64,000 bases of DNA from Variovorax paradoxus (GCF_018614955.1 NZ_JAGGNV010000027.1:1-64000); one strand, 5' to 3'; shown: positions 36,706 through 49,791, numbered from the stretch's first letter. Numbers and translations are program-made. The notes: generated by a model not told the origin, from the sequence alone.

Positions 36706-37431
36706 TCAGATTGAAGCTTCGCGCGCGGTCGACTTGAGCCGGGGCAGGATCAGTTCGCGCACCTGCGCGATGTCGAAACGCGAACGCACGGTGGACACGT
36801 TGAGGGCGGCGATAGGGCGCCCGGAGAAATCCGTCACCGGCACGGACACCGAGACGCCGTCATCACCGAAATTCTTCTCGGTGAATGAATGGCCCTCTTC
36901 CGCCGCCTTGCGGAAAACAGCAAGTATTGCTGCGCGGCTGCGGCTGCCGAAGCGGGCCCGCACCTCAGGAGGCAGCGCGTCGAGCATCTTCAAGAGTTGC
37001 GCCTGCGGGGCTTGCGATAGGAGCACTTGGCCGGAGGAAGAGGTGAGCGCAGGAAAGCGGCTTCCAACCGGAAGGTTAATGGTCGTGACGTGCGAGCCTG
37101 GGATGTTCAAGAGCACCACGACCTCGTCTCCGTCCAGTTCGACCCATGACACCGTCTCGCGCGTCTCTTTCGCGAGCTTCTCTAGCAGCGGATAGGCCAG
37201 CTCTCGTTGTGGATGGTGACGATGGATGCCGCGCACCAGCCCCAGCAGCTTCAGCGCCGGAAAGTACTTCTTCGACTCGCTGTCCTTGTTCAGGTATCCA
37301 AGCCAGTGAAGCGTATAGACGAAGCGCTGCGCCGCACTTCGGCCCATGCCCGTGTTCGCCGCAATGTCGCCGATCGAAAGAGCAGAGGCATGTTCGTTGA
37401 ATAGCTCCAGAACGCGCATGCCCTTGTCCAT
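36706..37431 (-). CDS. IclR-family transcriptional regulator
   Basis: A 241-residue IclR regulator: N-terminal winged HTH (MRVLELFNEHASALSIGDIA, NTGMGRSAAQRFVYTLHWLG) and C-terminal effector domain (VSVPVTDFSGRPIAALNVST). The start is uncertain. ATG 37431 cuts into the usual RLFVGS-KG lead-in; a GTG at 37530 would add 33 residues and keep it. Neither has a good Shine-Dalgarno. It is followed on the same strand by the acyl-CoA ligase, Bug and crotonase genes, which it probably controls. Confidence 0.88.
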   Translation of the reverse strand: MDKGMRVLELFNEHASALSIGDIAANTGMGRSAAQRFVYTLHWLGYLNKDSESKKYFPALKLLGLVRGIHRHHPQRELAYPLLEKLAKETRETVSWVELDGDEVVVLLNIPGSHVTTINLPVGSRFPALTSSSGQVLLSQAPQAQLLKMLDALPPEVRARFGSRSRAAILAVFRKAAEEGHSFTEKNFGDDGVSVSVPVTDFSGRPIAALNVSTVRSRFDIAQVRELILPRLKSTAREASI

Positions 37432-37800
37432 CGAGCCTACGAATAAGCGCGGATCGGGTTGGCGGTGATCGCCGTGCGAACTTTCTCGAACGCGGGCGCG
37501 ATGCTTTGAGAGATTTTGAGGCGTATCCACGGGGAGTGTGACGATCGATAGTGTGAATACGTATCGAGGTGCGGTGCTCCTTGAAGGGGAGCGGCCCGGC
37601 TGCGGTACGGGGCGCGCGAGCAGTGTAGTGCACCCGCGCGATTCGAGGCTACGGGCGATGGGGGTGGCACCTGTTTGCGAACCCTCCGGATGACCGACGC
37701 TCGCGAGGCTACGCAGGAAGCGCGCCAGACCTGCTGGGCGGTTTGCGGAAATATTGGTCCTCAACAGCCCCCGCTGTTCGGGGTCATTAAAGTCGCGAAC
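37432..37800. other. Divergent intergenic region, IclR to RlmN-like gene
   Basis: No additional gene is supported in these 369 bases. Part of it may be translated: the IclR frame is open up to a GTG at 37530, and the radical-SAM frame is open back to 37675. It should hold both promoters. I see no strong dyad. Confidence 0.4.
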
Positions 37801-38835
37801 ATGCGAATCCCCGAACTGAAACGCCGACTACGGGAAGCCGGAGCGGGCCCCAGCCACGAGCACCGGATCTTGCGGCTATGGTCCCACGCGCTACCCCGAG
37901 ACAGCGGCAAGCGTCGACCGGAGAGCTTTTTTCCGTCGTCGCTGCTGGCCGCCCTGCCGTCCATTGAGGCTGACCTTGCGGGACTGGCGCGCATCCACGC
38001 GGTCCATCCCGGCGCCGATGGTTCCGAGCGGCTGCTCGTCGCCCTCGCGGATGGTCAGACCGTGGAGAGTGTGTTGCTGCCTCGGGACGGCCTGTGCGTC
38101 TCGTCGCAGGTCGGGTGCGCCGTCGGATGCCAGTTCTGCATGACGGGCCGCGACGGATTGCTGCGCCAACTGGGAAGCGCCGAAATCATTGCCCAGGTCG
38201 CCCTCGCGCGAGCGCGCCGGCCGGTACGCAAGGTGGTGTTCATGGGCATGGGCGAACCGGCCCATAACCTGGACAACGTGATGGAGGCGATCGATCTGCT
38301 CGGCACGGTGGGCAACATCGGCCACAAGAATCTGGTGTTCTCCACCGTGGGCGATGAACGCTCGTTCGAGAGACTGCACCAGCAACGCGTCAGACCTGCG
38401 CTGGCGCTCTCGTTGCACACGACCAAGGCTGAGCTGCGCAGAAGGCTCCTTCCGCGCGCGCCGAACATGGCTCCCGAGGAACTGGTCGCGGCCTGCGAAC
38501 GCTATGCACGAACCACCGGCTACCCGATCCAGTACCAGTGGACGCTGCTGGAAGGCGTGAACGACGGGGAAGAGGAGATCGAAGGCATCGTCAGACTGCT
38601 CTCAGGCAAGTACGGCGTGCTGAACATGATCCCCTTCAACGCGGTGGATGGCGTGGCGTTCAGTCGCCCGTCGTGGGAGCGCTGCGAACAGATGGCTCGC
38701 ACGCTGCACCAGCGGGGCATTCTGACGAAGCTGCGCTATTCAGCCGGCCAGGATGTCGACGGCGGGTGCGGTCAGCTGAGGGCGCGCGCAGCCGAAATAC
38801 GGGTGCCGCTTCGAAGGGCCGAAGATCGGCGTTAG
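37801..38835 (+). CDS. RlmN/Cfr-like radical SAM RNA methyltransferase
   Basis: A 345-residue radical SAM enzyme of the RlmN family. The [4Fe-4S] motif CAVGCQFC (CxxxCxxC) is preceded by CVSSQVG, and VFMGMGEPAHNLDNVMEAI follows. The C-terminal DVDGGCGQL retains the Cys used as the methyl-transfer residue in RlmN. Known members methylate C2 of A2503 in 23S rRNA and some tRNAs, or C8 in Cfr. I do not assign the symbol rlmN because the sequence diverges in several places and the housekeeping copy may lie elsewhere. The ATG at 37801 starts at the conserved N-terminus. An Ap4A phosphorylase-like gene follows. Confidence 0.87.
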   Translation: MRIPELKRRLREAGAGPSHEHRILRLWSHALPRDSGKRRPESFFPSSLLAALPSIEADLAGLARIHAVHPGADGSERLLVALADGQTVESVLLPRDGLCVSSQVGCAVGCQFCMTGRDGLLRQLGSAEIIAQVALARARRPVRKVVFMGMGEPAHNLDNVMEAIDLLGTVGNIGHKNLVFSTVGDERSFERLHQQRVRPALALSLHTTKAELRRRLLPRAPNMAPEELVAACERYARTTGYPIQYQWTLLEGVNDGEEEIEGIVRLLSGKYGVLNMIPFNAVDGVAFSRPSWERCEQMARTLHQRGILTKLRYSAGQDVDGGCGQLRARAAEIRVPLRRAEDRR

Positions 38836-38861
38836 GCCCGATTCGGGTCGAGAATGACGGC

Positions 38862-39704
38862 GTGTTTTCGCTGTCCATCGTCCAAAATGCAATGCGGCGC
38901 GCCCTGGCAGACGGTGCACTGCAGCCGATCGAGACTCAAACCCTCCTCCTCGACAGCGATGGCGTCCGGTTCGTCTTGCGCACGGTGTCGAGCCTCGCGC
39001 GCAAGGACAAGGCGCGCCATGTCGCGGCGGCCGCGGATCCGCTTGGCGACTACGACCGTTCTCTGTTCGTAGGCGACTTCGCGCCTTCGCACTACGTCCT
39101 GCTGAACAAGTTCCAACTGCTCGCCGGCCATGTGCTGCTCGTCACGCGCCGCTTCGAACGCCAGGAGTGCCTCCTTACCGTTGAGGATTGCGCGGCGCTC
39201 ATCACTTGCCTGAGCGAAGTCGATGGACTCGGCTTCTACAACGGGGGCGTCGAAGCCGGGGCCAGCCAGCGGCACAAGCACCTGCAGCTTGTGCCGCTCC
39301 CGCTCACACGCGAAAGCCCGGACGAAGTACCGATGGAGCGAGTGCTCGGCAGCGGCTCGCGGCTGCCGTTCAGACATGCGTTCGCACGTCTGGCGCCGCA
39401 CGCGACGGCTCCCGAGTTGCATGCCATCTATCGCGAGTTGCTTCATCGGTGCGGCATTTCCGCTGTCGCCGCCGAAGAGGGCGAAGTTCAGTCGGCACCT
39501 TACAACCTGCTGGTTCGCCGAGGCTGGATGCTCGTCGTGCCGCGTTCGCGCGCATGCTTCGAATCGATCTCCGTGAACGGGCTCGGCTTCGCTGGCTCAT
39601 TGTTCTTGCGCTCGCAAGAGGAACTGGACCGCGTCCACGCAATAGGGCCTATGCAGGTGCTGCGCGCGGTTGCGATGCCGCAAGACGTGCCTCATGGCGC
39701 ATGA
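38862..39704 (+). CDS. Ap4A phosphorylase/ATP adenylyltransferase-like protein
   Basis: A 280-residue protein of the Apa1/Apa2 type. It has the HIT-like active-site motif QRHKHLQLVPLPL (HxHxQxxPLP), GDFAPSHYVLLNKFQLLAGH upstream, and APYNLLVRRGWMLVVPRSRA in the C-terminal DUF4922-like part. Such enzymes phosphorolyse diadenosine tetraphosphate to ATP and ADP. The start is taken as GTG 38862, 26 bp after the RlmN-like stop; ATG 38892 would shorten it by ten residues. The RlmN-like neighbour suggests a common transcript. Confidence 0.85.
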   Translation: MFSLSIVQNAMRRALADGALQPIETQTLLLDSDGVRFVLRTVSSLARKDKARHVAAAADPLGDYDRSLFVGDFAPSHYVLLNKFQLLAGHVLLVTRRFERQECLLTVEDCAALITCLSEVDGLGFYNGGVEAGASQRHKHLQLVPLPLTRESPDEVPMERVLGSGSRLPFRHAFARLAPHATAPELHAIYRELLHRCGISAVAAEEGEVQSAPYNLLVRRGWMLVVPRSRACFESISVNGLGFAGSLFLRSQEELDRVHAIGPMQVLRAVAMPQDVPHGA

Positions 39705-39805
39705 CCGAATCATCCGTGACCGAAGGACCGCAAAGGGTCGTACCTGGTCATAGAGATCCCCTTCGGGAGAGGTGGGCAGCGACAGTGGAGCGGGGGCTCG
39801 TGCGT

Positions 39806-41569
39806 TCAGGCCGCCAACCCGGCCTTGCGAAGGCCCGCCACGAACTGCTCAAGAGGCGCCGGGCTGCTGTAGGGCAGAACGCGCAGCGTGAGTTCGATTT
39901 CATATTCGGGATGGATGTCCATCAGCTCGCTCCAGATTTGGCGCGCCTCCTCATGGCGACTGGTGTGACCGTAGAGCGAGGCAAGGTAGGCGCGCGTGAC
40001 GTCCGAACCCGGCATGTGGATGAGGCGACGCTTAAAGCTCGCTTCGGCCTCTGCATAGCGTGCGAGGACGAATTGGGCCCGCCCCTGCGCATGCCGCCAC
40101 AGGCTGAATTGCGGGTCGAGGCGCAACGCCTTCGAGAGCGATTCGATCGCCTCCTCGTGGCGCCCGGCGAAATCCAGGATGATGCCCAGCGTCCCATAGC
40201 TCTGGGAGGAGTTCGGGTCGAGCGCGACCGAGCGCCGGGCGGCGCGCTCGGCCTCGTCCAGCCTGCGTAGCCACATCAGCGCGTTGGAAAGCGCATGGTG
40301 TGCCATGGGCTCAAGAGGGTCGCACTCGCACGCCTTGCGCGCCAACGCCAGGTTCTCTTGCAGATCGTCGGCTGTCCGGCCGTTCCAGGCATTGGCGTAC
40401 TCGACGCCGCGGGCGATCGCCAGGTAGGCATAGGCCTGCGCCATGCCCGGATCGATCGCCAGTGCGCGCTCCAGCATCTCGCGTGTCTCGACCAGGGCCG
40501 GCGCCGTAAATTGCACGATGCAGCTCTTCGCGCGAATCAGATAGTCGTAGGCCTCGCCGTTGACCTTGCCGCGTTCCTGCCGGCGCTCCTCCTCGTTGCC
40601 GGTGAGCCTTACCTCGAGCGTCTCCACGATCTTGCGAGTGACCTCGTCCTGTACCAGGAAGATGTCCTCGAGCTCGCGGTCATAGCGGTCGGCCCAGACA
40701 TGCCCGCCGGATTCGGCATCGATGAGCTGCACGTTGATGCGCACTCTCATGCCGGCGCGCCGCACGCTGCCCTCGAGCACGTGGCGCACGCCCAACTTGC
40801 GCCCGACCTCCTGGATGTCGACGTTCTGCTTCTTGAAGGTAAATGTCGAGTTGCGCGCGATCACGAACAGGCCCGAAATCTTGGAGCAGTCGGTGATGAT
40901 GTCCTCGGTGATGCCGTCCGCGAAGTACTCTTGCTCTGGGTCTCCACTCATGTTGGTGAACGGCAGCACCGCCAGCGAAGGCCGATCCGGCAAGCGCAGT
41001 GCCGGCGTTCGCGAGGACACCGGCCCGGCGGGCGTCAGCTTGAAGGCGTGGACCGGGTGCGAAATGTTCTTCATCGGCTGCTCGCCCTGGTCGACGAAGC
41101 TCGCGCCGATCCTGTCCCGCACGGCGCCGTACACCGCGTCGGACACGGAGATGCCGCCCGGCTCGGCCACGCCGCACAGCCGCGAGGCGATGTTCACGCC
41201 ATCGCCGTACACCGTGCCGTCCTCCTTCTCGATCACGTCGCCCATGTGGATGCCGATGCGAAAGAGCATGCGCCGGTCCTGCGGCAGGACGTCGATGGAC
41301 GCGCCCAGCTCCCGCTGGACGACGATCGCCGCCGCCACCGCGCCGGTCGCCGTCCCGAATACAGCGAGTACCGAGTCCCCTGCCATGTCGATCACGCGGC
41401 CATGATTGGCCTCGATGCGGCTGCGGAACACGACACGAGCCGCGTCGAGGGCGGCCACGGTAGCGCGGTCGTCTACTGCCATCAGGCGCGAATAGCCCGC
41501 GGCGTCCGCTGCGAGGATCGCCACCAAGCGCTGCCTGAGATCAGCCGAATTCACCTGCGCCGACTCCAT
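39806..41569 (-). CDS. Class III nucleotidyl cyclase with TolB-like and TPR domains
   Basis: A 587-residue fusion. Residues about 10-180 are a class III cyclase domain with metal Asp in AILAADAAGYSRLM and in MAGDSVLAVFG, plus the YGDGVNIASRL motif. Residues about 190-330 resemble the FlgO/TolB-N-like domain common in this architecture (PSLAVLPFTNMSGDPEQEYF, ADGITEDIITDCSKISGLFV). The rest is a series of TPRs (AYAYLAIARGVEYANAW, LDEAERAARRSVALDP, HEEAIESLSKALRLDP). No membrane segment is evident. It is apparently monocistronic, and whether it makes cAMP is unproven. Confidence 0.88.
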   Translation of the reverse strand: MESAQVNSADLRQRLVAILAADAAGYSRLMAVDDRATVAALDAARVVFRSRIEANHGRVIDMAGDSVLAVFGTATGAVAAAIVVQRELGASIDVLPQDRRMLFRIGIHMGDVIEKEDGTVYGDGVNIASRLCGVAEPGGISVSDAVYGAVRDRIGASFVDQGEQPMKNISHPVHAFKLTPAGPVSSRTPALRLPDRPSLAVLPFTNMSGDPEQEYFADGITEDIITDCSKISGLFVIARNSTFTFKKQNVDIQEVGRKLGVRHVLEGSVRRAGMRVRINVQLIDAESGGHVWADRYDRELEDIFLVQDEVTRKIVETLEVRLTGNEEERRQERGKVNGEAYDYLIRAKSCIVQFTAPALVETREMLERALAIDPGMAQAYAYLAIARGVEYANAWNGRTADDLQENLALARKACECDPLEPMAHHALSNALMWLRRLDEAERAARRSVALDPNSSQSYGTLGIILDFAGRHEEAIESLSKALRLDPQFSLWRHAQGRAQFVLARYAEAEASFKRRLIHMPGSDVTRAYLASLYGHTSRHEEARQIWSELMDIHPEYEIELTLRVLPYSSPAPLEQFVAGLRKAGLAA

Positions 41570-41704
41570 AGGGGGAAGGATGGCCGGTGCATATTACGCT
41601 TCTCGCGGGCAATTAGCGGCTCGATTAGGCACCCCTGGCTTCGCCTCAAGGACGTGCGCACATGCGGGCGTTCCGGATCTATGACGCCCCGAGCTAGGTG
41701 CGCG

Positions 41705-42085
41705 TCAGCTCTTGGGCTTTGCGTATTCCTCTGCGCTCATCATCTCGAAGCCAACGAACGGGTCGTTGCCTTCGACCCATGCGTCGTGGCCCGGAGGAAT
41801 GGTGTACGACATGCCTTCCTCAATTGCGGTCTTCGAGCCGTCATTCATCTGCACGGTGATTCGACCGGAAACCGCGTACCCCACGTGAGCTACTTGGCAG
41901 CTATCCGTGCCGACGACCGGCTTGATGCATTTCGACCAGCGCCACCCGGGCTGAAACTTGAAGCGTCCAAGCGTGTACCCCTCGAGGCGGACCACTTCGA
42001 CCCGAGTCTTTTCCGGCTCTCGGACCTCATCCGGTTCGTCATGGGATTTCGTCTGGAGCTTGGTGACATTCATCGGACTTGCCAT
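41705..42085 (-). CDS. Cupin-domain protein
   Basis: A 126-residue single-domain cupin: CQVAHVGYAVSGRITVQMND and IEEGMSYTIPPGHDAWVEGN give the two cupin boxes, although the first metal-type histidines are partly replaced. AAGGAG lies eight bases before the ATG at 42085. Cupins of this size bind small ligands or metals; no specific role is visible. It is separated from the cyclase start by 135 bp and shares its direction. Confidence 0.82.
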   Translation of the reverse strand: MASPMNVTKLQTKSHDEPDEVREPEKTRVEVVRLEGYTLGRFKFQPGWRWSKCIKPVVGTDSCQVAHVGYAVSGRITVQMNDGSKTAIEEGMSYTIPPGHDAWVEGNDPFVGFEMMSAEEYAKPKS

Positions 42086-42179
42086 CACTATTCTCCTTGC
42101 ACGAGTGAGCAATTGGTCCGCGGCAGCCTCGTGCTAAGCCGCGCGTCGAACGATTGAATATCGTTCCGCCCCGGTGCGC

Positions 42180-43064
42180 TTACTCCGGCAAGGGGTTTGC
42201 AAGCCGCTTGTATTCGTTGCGCTTCATGGCGAGATAGTCTTCCCGCTCCACTTCGTGCAGTTGCCGCGCATAGCGCTCCGTGCTGTCGAACCATGCCGCC
42301 AGGCGCGGCGCCAATTGTTTGGGGGCGTCCATGTAGGCGTCGATGGCGAGGTAGTAGCGCATGGTGTTGCGCTCCACCACGCCGCGCACGCCGCCCACGT
42401 ATTCCGATTGGCCCCCCGGGTCCTTGCCCGTTGCAGTGAATCCCACCTTGTCCGCACCGAGGGTCGCGAGGTAGCCCCGCATCGCGATGCGTGCTGCCAC
42501 TCCGTAGGCATAGGCGTAGCCGAGATGAATGAAGGTCTTGCCGTTGCCGAGCGGCGTCGCCTCTAGCTCGATGCGGTAGTCGCGGGTGGACAGCGGCCCC
42601 TTGTCGGCGCTCAGTCGCACGCTCAGGTAGTCGTCGGCGATGTTCGGCGGCTGCCAGACGAAGTCAACGCGCTGCGCCTCCGCAAGCGGCTGGTCGAACT
42701 TGCGGCCGACCGTGACGGCGAGTGCCCTGGCACCTTCTGTCCCGCGGACCGCGCAATGCTTGGTGTTGAGGTGCAGCATCAGCACATCGCACCAGACGCC
42801 GGGCTGGCTCAAGGAACCGCTCACCTGGTCGAACGGATGACTCAACACCGCGAAGATATCGCCGCTCAATTGTCCGGAGGCTTCCGTCGATTCGAGCACC
42901 AGCGGTCGCCCAAAGGCGTTGCGGTCGAACTGCGACTGAACGGCGTCGTACTTGGCCCGCAAGGCAGCGGCGCTTCCGAGCTGTGCCTGCGCCTGGGCGA
43001 GCACCGGCAGGATCAGGAGCCAGACCCACAGCGCCAGGCGGCGAAGTGTTGTCGCGCGTTTCAT
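42180..43064 (-). CDS. Periplasmic protein of unknown function
   Basis: A 294-residue protein with a clear signal peptide (LRRLALWVWLLILPVLAQA, then QAQ). The mature part is rich in beta-like stretches (LEATPLGNGKTFIHLGYAYA, ADKVGFTATGKDPGG) and has two Cys about 14 residues apart (VWCDVLMLHLNTKHC) that may form a disulphide. I do not recognise a family. The neighbours do not indicate a role. An ATG six codons upstream is possible, but the signal peptide is well formed from 43064. Confidence 0.75.
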   Translation of the reverse strand: MKRATTLRRLALWVWLLILPVLAQAQAQLGSAAALRAKYDAVQSQFDRNAFGRPLVLESTEASGQLSGDIFAVLSHPFDQVSGSLSQPGVWCDVLMLHLNTKHCAVRGTEGARALAVTVGRKFDQPLAEAQRVDFVWQPPNIADDYLSVRLSADKGPLSTRDYRIELEATPLGNGKTFIHLGYAYAYGVAARIAMRGYLATLGADKVGFTATGKDPGGQSEYVGGVRGVVERNTMRYYLAIDAYMDAPKQLAPRLAAWFDSTERYARQLHEVEREDYLAMKRNEYKRLANPLPE

Positions 43065-43147
43065 GATGTTGCACATTGTCATCCCGCATCGGGAGCCTGG
43101 CTAGTCGTTGATTTGCAATAGGTTGTTCGCGCCGGGTCATCGCATGA

Positions 43148-43843
43148 TCAGGTGACCGGCGAGGCGGCCGCGAGTCGATCTTCCAGGCGCTGCCGGTCAG
43201 CCAGGAGCCGTCCGGCCACCAAGGTCACCACCTCGAATCCAAAGGCCGGGTTCTGAAAATAGAGCGACTTGAAAGTCATCTCGTCCATCTGCAGCACGGT
43301 GCAGTTCGTGGCGCAGCGGGCGGTCAGCGTGCGTTGCTTGTCAGGCGCAAAGAACCCGATCTCGCCGAACAAGCGGCCAGGCTCCATGGTCTGCCCGATC
43401 TCGACAAACTCGATCTGCCCTTCAGCGAGGAAGTACAGGCGCTTTGCCGCATCGCCTTTGCGGAACAGGATGGCATCTTTCTTCAGTCGCCGCCGGCGCA
43501 TGTAGGGGCGCAGCCAGACGCCGGAAAAGTCGTTCGCCGCCGCCGCGACCTGCACACGGCGCGTGAGGCGGACCATCTGGGCTGCGCGGACAATGTTGAT
43601 CGGCAGCAGTGCGCCGTGCAGGAGCACCAGGATCAGCGATGGATGCAGCGCGCCGTAGATCAGAAAGCCCATGTTGCCGCCGATCGCAAGGCAGCGCAGG
43701 GGGATCATGGTCTTCACGAAGGAACTCACGATCACCAGCGTGCCGGCGACGCCAGCCGAGCAGAGCGCAACGATGCCGGACGGAGTGGCCAAGGCCGAGG
43801 TCAAGGCGGCAACCGCGGTGTCGAACAGTGCGAGCGTTGACAT
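43148..43843 (-). CDS. Membrane-anchored cyclic-nucleotide-binding protein
   Basis: A 231-residue protein. The first 100 residues form about three membrane helices (GIVALCSAGVAGTLVIVSSF, MGFLIYGALHPSLILVLLHG); the rest is a cNMP-binding beta-roll (ILFRKGDAAKRLYFLAEGQI, then the phosphate-cassette position PGRLFGEIGFFAPDKQRTLT). There is no DNA-binding domain, so it is a membrane-bound sensor rather than a CRP factor. The start is ATG 43843 with AGAAGGA eight bases upstream. It lies downstream of a receiver-cyclase gene on the same strand and may be the effector of its cyclic nucleotide. A truncated paralogue of the membrane part lies at 54900-55334. Confidence 0.88.
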   Translation of the reverse strand: MSTLALFDTAVAALTSALATPSGIVALCSAGVAGTLVIVSSFVKTMIPLRCLAIGGNMGFLIYGALHPSLILVLLHGALLPINIVRAAQMVRLTRRVQVAAAANDFSGVWLRPYMRRRRLKKDAILFRKGDAAKRLYFLAEGQIEFVEIGQTMEPGRLFGEIGFFAPDKQRTLTARCATNCTVLQMDEMTFKSLYFQNPAFGFEVVTLVAGRLLADRQRLEDRLAAASPVT

Positions 43844-43939
43844 GAGCATTCCTTCTCGGTGCGGTCCTGGACGGGGTGATGATGAACGAACTGAGCGTTG
43901 GTGGGCGTTCAATTGCAATCCGAACTCACCCCGAGCTCT

Positions 43940-44467
43940 TCACACCCACTGCTGCAGCCACTTGAGGCCGAACGCGCCGGGAGCCAGGATGCCGGTCGCC
44001 CACACGATAGCTGAAGCGAGGTTGGCAACCTGAAACGTAGACGCGGGCATTTCGCAGATGCCGGCCACCAATGGCACAGACGCGCGAAGGGGGCCGAGGA
44101 AGCGCCCGAAGAATACGCCGACCACTCCCCAGCGCTCGAAGAGCCTATGACCGCGCGGGATCAGGTCCGGATGGCGAGACAGGGGCCAATAGTTGCCGAC
44201 ATTGCCCTTCAGCCGTCCGCCGATCCAGAAGGACAACCAGTCCCCCAAGACGGCCCCGAGGACCGCGGCGCACCACAGTGGCCAGAACGCAATGCCGCTC
44301 CCCCCGATGAGCCAGCCGACACCAAACAAGATCACGGTAGCCGGCAACAACAGGGAAATGAACGCCAACGATTCCCCGAAGGCGAGGGCCAGCACGATAG
44401 GAGCGCCCCAGGCCTCATGCGCTCGGATGAAGGCGATGGTTGCCTGCGTGATTGCGTCAAGACTCAT
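43940..44467 (-). CDS. DedA-family membrane protein
   Basis: A 175-residue SNARE-associated/DedA-type protein: LAFGESLAFISLLLPATVIL, WCAAVLGAVLGDWLSFWIGG and FGRFLGPLRASVPLVAGICE are the family's conserved stretches. DedA proteins act in undecaprenyl-phosphate or lipid flipping and membrane homeostasis. The ATG at 44467 overlaps the receiver-cyclase stop by 4 bp, so it is co-translated with the signalling genes. That link to a phosphorelay is unusual and unexplained. Confidence 0.88.
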   Translation of the reverse strand: MSLDAITQATIAFIRAHEAWGAPIVLALAFGESLAFISLLLPATVILFGVGWLIGGSGIAFWPLWCAAVLGAVLGDWLSFWIGGRLKGNVGNYWPLSRHPDLIPRGHRLFERWGVVGVFFGRFLGPLRASVPLVAGICEMPASTFQVANLASAIVWATGILAPGAFGLKWLQQWV

Positions 44468-45510
44468 TGGCCCCACGGTACCGCGAATACCTCGACCGGT
44501 GACGCCTTTCCCCGAAACAGCACCGTCCCGAGCACTTCGACAGGGACTCGGCCGTTGAGCGAGGCGCAGGTGGCCGCGTCGATCAGGATCGTGCGCTTCG
44601 CCTCCTTGGTGTGCGTCTCGAGCCGCGCGGCGAGGTTGACCGTGTCGCCGATGCAGGTGTAGGTCGCGCGCTGCTGGGTGCCGGTGTAGCCGGCGATCGT
44701 CTCGCCGGTGGCGATGCCTACGCCGATGCGCAGCGGGGGCTTGGTCGCAGCGGTCCGCTCGGCATTCAGCAGCTGGATCATCTCGACCATGTCCAGCGCC
44801 GCGCGCACGGCGGCCACGGCATGGTCGGCCAGCGGCAGCGGCGCGCCGAAGATGGCCATCAGGCCGTCGCCGATCATCTGGTTGACCACGCCGCCGTGGC
44901 TGCCGATGGCGTCGAACATCAGCGTGTAGTAGGTGTTCAGGAGCTCGATGGTTTCTTCGGGCGGCTGCGACTCCACCAGCGCGGTGAAGGCGCGGATGTC
45001 GGCGAACATCACCGTGCTCTGTACGCGCCGCCCGCCGAGCGCGAAGCCGGATTGCGCCAGGTCTTGCGCGACCTCGGGGGTGGCGAAGCGGCGCACCATC
45101 TCCTTCTGCTGATCGCGCAGGCGCTTCTTCTCGAGGCTGGCGCCGATGCGCGCCTTGAGCAGCACCGGGTTGACCGGCTTGTTCAGGTAGTCCTCGGCGC
45201 CGAGCTCGATGCAGCGTGCGATGTTGGCCACGCCCTCGAGCGAAGAGGTCACGATCACGGGCAGGTCGCGCAGCCTGGCGTCATCGGCCAGTGCCTCCAG
45301 CACCTGGAAGCCGTTCATCTCTGGCATCTCCACGTCGAGCAACATCAGGTCGAAGGCATCGCGCCGCAGCAGTTCCAGCGCCATGCGTCCGTTCTCGGCG
45401 CACCGGACGGTGTGGCCCTGCAGCTCGAGGTTGCGGGTCATCAGCAGGCGATTGACCTTGTTGTCGTCGGTCACCAGCAGGTGCGCCGGCGCACGGCGAA
45501 GGTCAACCAC
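44464..45510 (-). CDS. Response regulator with class III cyclase output
   Basis: A 348-residue two-domain protein. Residues about 8-125 are a receiver (LLVTDDNKVN; phospho-acceptor Asp59 in LMLLDVEMPEMNG; Lys in YLNKPVNP). Residues about 165-340 are a class III cyclase with the two metal Asps in STVMFADIRAFTALVE and NQMIGDGLMAIFGAP, and CIGDTVNLAARLE. Where the base-selecting Lys often stands, just before IGDG, this has Gln-Met, so ATP or GTP preference is open. It starts at GTG, overlapping the hpt-like gene by 8 bp. Phosphate from the upstream kinase via Hpt probably controls its cyclase activity. Confidence 0.92.
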   Translation of the reverse strand: MVDLRRAPAHLLVTDDNKVNRLLMTRNLELQGHTVRCAENGRMALELLRRDAFDLMLLDVEMPEMNGFQVLEALADDARLRDLPVIVTSSLEGVANIARCIELGAEDYLNKPVNPVLLKARIGASLEKKRLRDQQKEMVRRFATPEVAQDLAQSGFALGGRRVQSTVMFADIRAFTALVESQPPEETIELLNTYYTLMFDAIGSHGGVVNQMIGDGLMAIFGAPLPLADHAVAAVRAALDMVEMIQLLNAERTAATKPPLRIGVGIATGETIAGYTGTQQRATYTCIGDTVNLAARLETHTKEAKRTILIDAATCASLNGRVPVEVLGTVLFRGKASPVEVFAVPWGQ

Positions 45511-45844
45511 GGCTCAACGCCTCGAGGGCTGCGGCAGCCCGTTCGTACTCGCCTTGCAGCGCGACGAGGGCGTCCGCCTTCGGCGCCCCTCCCAGTCCAT
45601 CGAGTTCCAGGTCGCGAGCGATGGCCGCAAGTGCCAGCGCGCCGAAGGTCAGGCTGTTGGATTTCAGGGAGTGCGCGGCGCGGCGGAAGGCTTCGGCGTT
45701 GCCCGCTTCGAGCGCCTCGCGCAGTTCCCGAAGCATCACCGGCGCTTCCTCGAAGAAGGTCTGCAGCAGCTCCTTCACGAAGTCCGCGCCCGCGGTGTCC
45801 TGAAGCTCGGCAAAGATGGCGCTATCGATGGTGGCGTTGCTCAT
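45503..45844 (-). CDS. Hpt-domain phosphotransfer protein
   Basis: A 113-residue single Hpt domain: RRAAHSLKSNSLTFGALALA carries the phospho-accepting His58 in the usual HSLKSNS setting. It is a four-helix bundle by length and pattern. It begins directly after the hybrid-kinase stop with no gap and overlaps the receiver-cyclase start, so kinase, Hpt and cyclase form one relay in gene order. Confidence 0.93.
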   Translation of the reverse strand: MSNATIDSAIFAELQDTAGADFVKELLQTFFEEAPVMLRELREALEAGNAEAFRRAAHSLKSNSLTFGALALAAIARDLELDGLGGAPKADALVALQGEYERAAAALEALSRG

Positions 45845-49573
<3,729 letters not shown>

Positions 49574-49688
49574 CGGCCTCCAGCGATCGTCGGGTTGATG
49601 CGCGAAGTGCGCACTTGCGAAGTCTATCGACGTCGCCGGTATTTGGGCGTAAGCTAGAAAAAGGTTCTATCTGTCGAGCGCGAGAGGA

Positions 49689-49711
49689 TCTTGTTTTTAT
49701 TGAGAACAAGA
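49689..49711. promoter_or_regulatory. AT-rich dyad TCTTGTT-N9-AACAAGA in divergent promoter region
   Basis: Seven-base perfect arms with a 9-bp spacer lie in the 218-bp region between the hybrid kinase (start 49573, minus) and the STAS gene (start 49792, plus). The AT-rich arms stand out in this GC-rich DNA. It may be an operator shared by both divergent units. Confidence 0.4.
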
Positions 49712-49791
49712 AAGAGTGTCCGAGTGAGGAATTCTTGCGGCGGAAGACCAGTTCAGAAGGCATCGACATCGACATCGACTGCGGAGAACGT

